From NCBI GenBank assembly GCA_964454255.1, contig CAYVSY010000053.1, positions 1-5,821 on the forward strand: a stretch of 5,821 bases of DNA. The letters are read 5' to 3'. Both the position numbers and the translations under genes were made by a program. This DNA is from CAYVSY01 sp964454255 (GTDB lineage: Bacteria; Bacillota_I; Bacilli_A; RF39; UBA660). The notes below the pieces were generated by a model. That model was not told the DNA's origin, ran no database searches, and worked only from the letters and a program-made list of their open reading frames with translations. Below are positions 5,089 through 5,821 of this stretch, piece after piece (position 1 is the stretch's first letter; every line of letters starts with the position of its first letter).

Positions 5089-5742
5089 ATGAAAGAAGTT
5101 CAAATTTTTATTATCAATAAAATAAAAAAAGAATTAAATAATATATTATTAAAAGAACAAATAGATAAAATATTAGAAATTGTTAATACTAAACCATTAG
5201 ATATTTGGAATCAAGAGAATAATATTTTAATAGAACCATTTATTTCTATTATTACTGACAATGGTAAATACAATAATGTTATAAATAATGCTCGTGAAAT
5301 AGTAAAAGCATATTATCAATTAAAACCTGTTTTGACTGAAAATAAAGATAAAAAGTTATTAGAATTAATAATTGCTGTTCAAAAATTAGGGCCATATCTT
5401 CAATTAAAATTAGAGCAAGTTAAACCAAATTTAAATTCAAAATGCACAAAAAAAGCTTTAGAAGAACTAATAGATACCATTAATAAAGAAAATATAACTT
5501 ATTTATTCCTAAAAAAATTATTAGATCTTAATATAATAAATGAAAATGAATATAAAGAAAATTTAAGTATCATTAATACTTGTAAAACAAATCCTAATTC
5601 TAATATTATAGAAGCTATGAACCAAGAAGAAACAAAAGAAAATAAAAAACAAGAACCTAAAAAAGAAGGAAACATAATTAGAATAATAATGCCAACTGAA
5701 AACAATGAAGAAGGTATATCAAAAAAAAATAGTAAAAAATAA
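5089..5742 (+). CDS. Uncharacterised helical protein with charged C-terminal tail
   Basis: I do not recognise this 217-residue protein. The ATG at 5089 is preferred because AGGTGG (5079–5084) precedes it; an in-frame ATG at 5074 would add five residues (MIGGI) encoded by the ribosome binding site itself. There is no signal peptide or membrane segment, so it is probably cytoplasmic. Residues 1–33 and about 60–165 are rich in Leu, Ile, Lys and Glu and look helical. Residues 140–162 (LLDLNIINENEYKENLSII) resemble the 'LkdLGiITeeEFeakK' pattern of SHOCT-type short helical modules, a weak resemblance only. Residues about 177–217 form a Lys/Glu/Asn-rich, probably disordered tail interrupted by a hydrophobic patch NIIRIIMP (195–202). 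Composition and AT-rich codons match the neighbours, so there is no sign of recent transfer. Its place after jag is often taken by mnmE in Bacillota. Function unknown. Confidence 0.85.
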   Translation: MKEVQIFIINKIKKELNNILLKEQIDKILEIVNTKPLDIWNQENNILIEPFISIITDNGKYNNVINNAREIVKAYYQLKPVLTENKDKKLLELIIAVQKLGPYLQLKLEQVKPNLNSKCTKKALEELIDTINKENITYLFLKKLLDLNIINENEYKENLSIINTCKTNPNSNIIEAMNQEETKENKKQEPKKEGNIIRIIMPTENNEEGISKKNSKK

Positions 5743-5806
5743 TTATAAGTTCAATTGAAAGTTGAATTAATTGATAAAATTTGCGTTTTTTTGTTGAAAA
5801 AAATAA

Positions 5807-5821
5807 AAAAAGGTGTATTAT
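5807..5821 (+). promoter_or_regulatory. Probable ribosome binding site of a gene beyond the edge
   Basis: AAAAAGGTG (5807–5815) closely resembles the site used by rnpA, and the window ends in TATTAT. If the next base is G, an ATG would begin at 5820 with suitable spacing. The bases 5743–5806 contain no gene that I can see. Confidence 0.45.

Noticed and set aside
5085..5090. Perfect TATAAT with TGG before it, resembling an extended -10 box
   Set aside because: It overlaps the preferred start codon, so any transcript from it would lack the ribosome binding site, and no -35 box is correctly spaced.
5499..5705. Open frame of 68 codons on the minus strand
   Set aside because: Antisense to the Lys/Glu-rich end of the gene at 5089; its hydrophobic composition is the expected mirror of that sequence.
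5748..5768. Hairpin AGTTCAA/TTGAATT after the unknown gene as terminator
   Set aside because: The stem is weak with a G·U pair, and the T-run (5786–5792) is about 18 bases downstream rather than adjacent.
1..5821. Mobile element, CRISPR array, tRNA/rRNA gene or defence system
   Set aside because: No transposase or integrase motif, no regularly spaced direct repeats with unique spacers, no cloverleaf or rRNA-like sequence was seen; every gene but one is a core origin-proximal gene.

Overview
This window is the chromosomal replication-origin neighbourhood of a very AT-rich Gram-positive-type bacterium. It carries the classic arrangement dnaN–dnaA–[oriC]–rpmH–rnpA–yidC–jag, followed by one unrecognised gene. 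The gene order, the lipoprotein-type YidC, the Jag/KhpB gene directly after yidC and the strong GGAGG-type ribosome binding sites point to Bacillota, most likely a reduced-genome Bacilli or Mollicutes relative such as an uncultured gut lineage of the RF39 type; that placement is an inference. All nine tryptophans in the predicted proteins are TGG and no TGA lies in frame, so the genetic code looks standard rather than the Mycoplasma code.

Left part (1–2605, minus strand): the complete genes for the beta sliding clamp (dnaN, ending 8 bases from the window edge) and the initiator DnaA. They are separated by 129 bases that hold two inverted DnaA boxes around an extremely AT-rich core, probably the unwinding element. 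Middle (2606–3004): an intergenic region with at least four forward and two reverse DnaA-box-like 9-mers, three of them spaced exactly 11 bp apart, and two divergent sigma-A-type promoters. One drives dnaA and the other, a perfect-consensus promoter, drives rpmH. The origin therefore appears bipartite, with box clusters on both sides of dnaA as in Bacillus subtilis.

Right part (3005–5028, plus strand): a compact operon for ribosomal protein L34 (rpmH, 40 codons), RNase P protein (rnpA), the membrane insertase YidC and the RNA-binding protein Jag/KhpB. A hairpin with a T-tract sits between rpmH and rnpA and could hold down rnpA expression relative to rpmH. rnpA/yidC and yidC/jag overlap by 11 and 14 bases. 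A second hairpin that overlaps the jag stop codon probably ends the operon. Next comes an unidentified helical protein (5089–5742) where mnmE is often found in Bacillota. The last 79 bases end in what looks like the ribosome binding site of a further gene.

The region is mostly ordinary core chromosome. I see no mobile element, CRISPR array or defence system. The points most worth checking are the fine architecture of the origin, the shortened L34, the altered RNR motif of RnpA, the cysteine-bearing extracytoplasmic segment of YidC and the unknown gene after jag.
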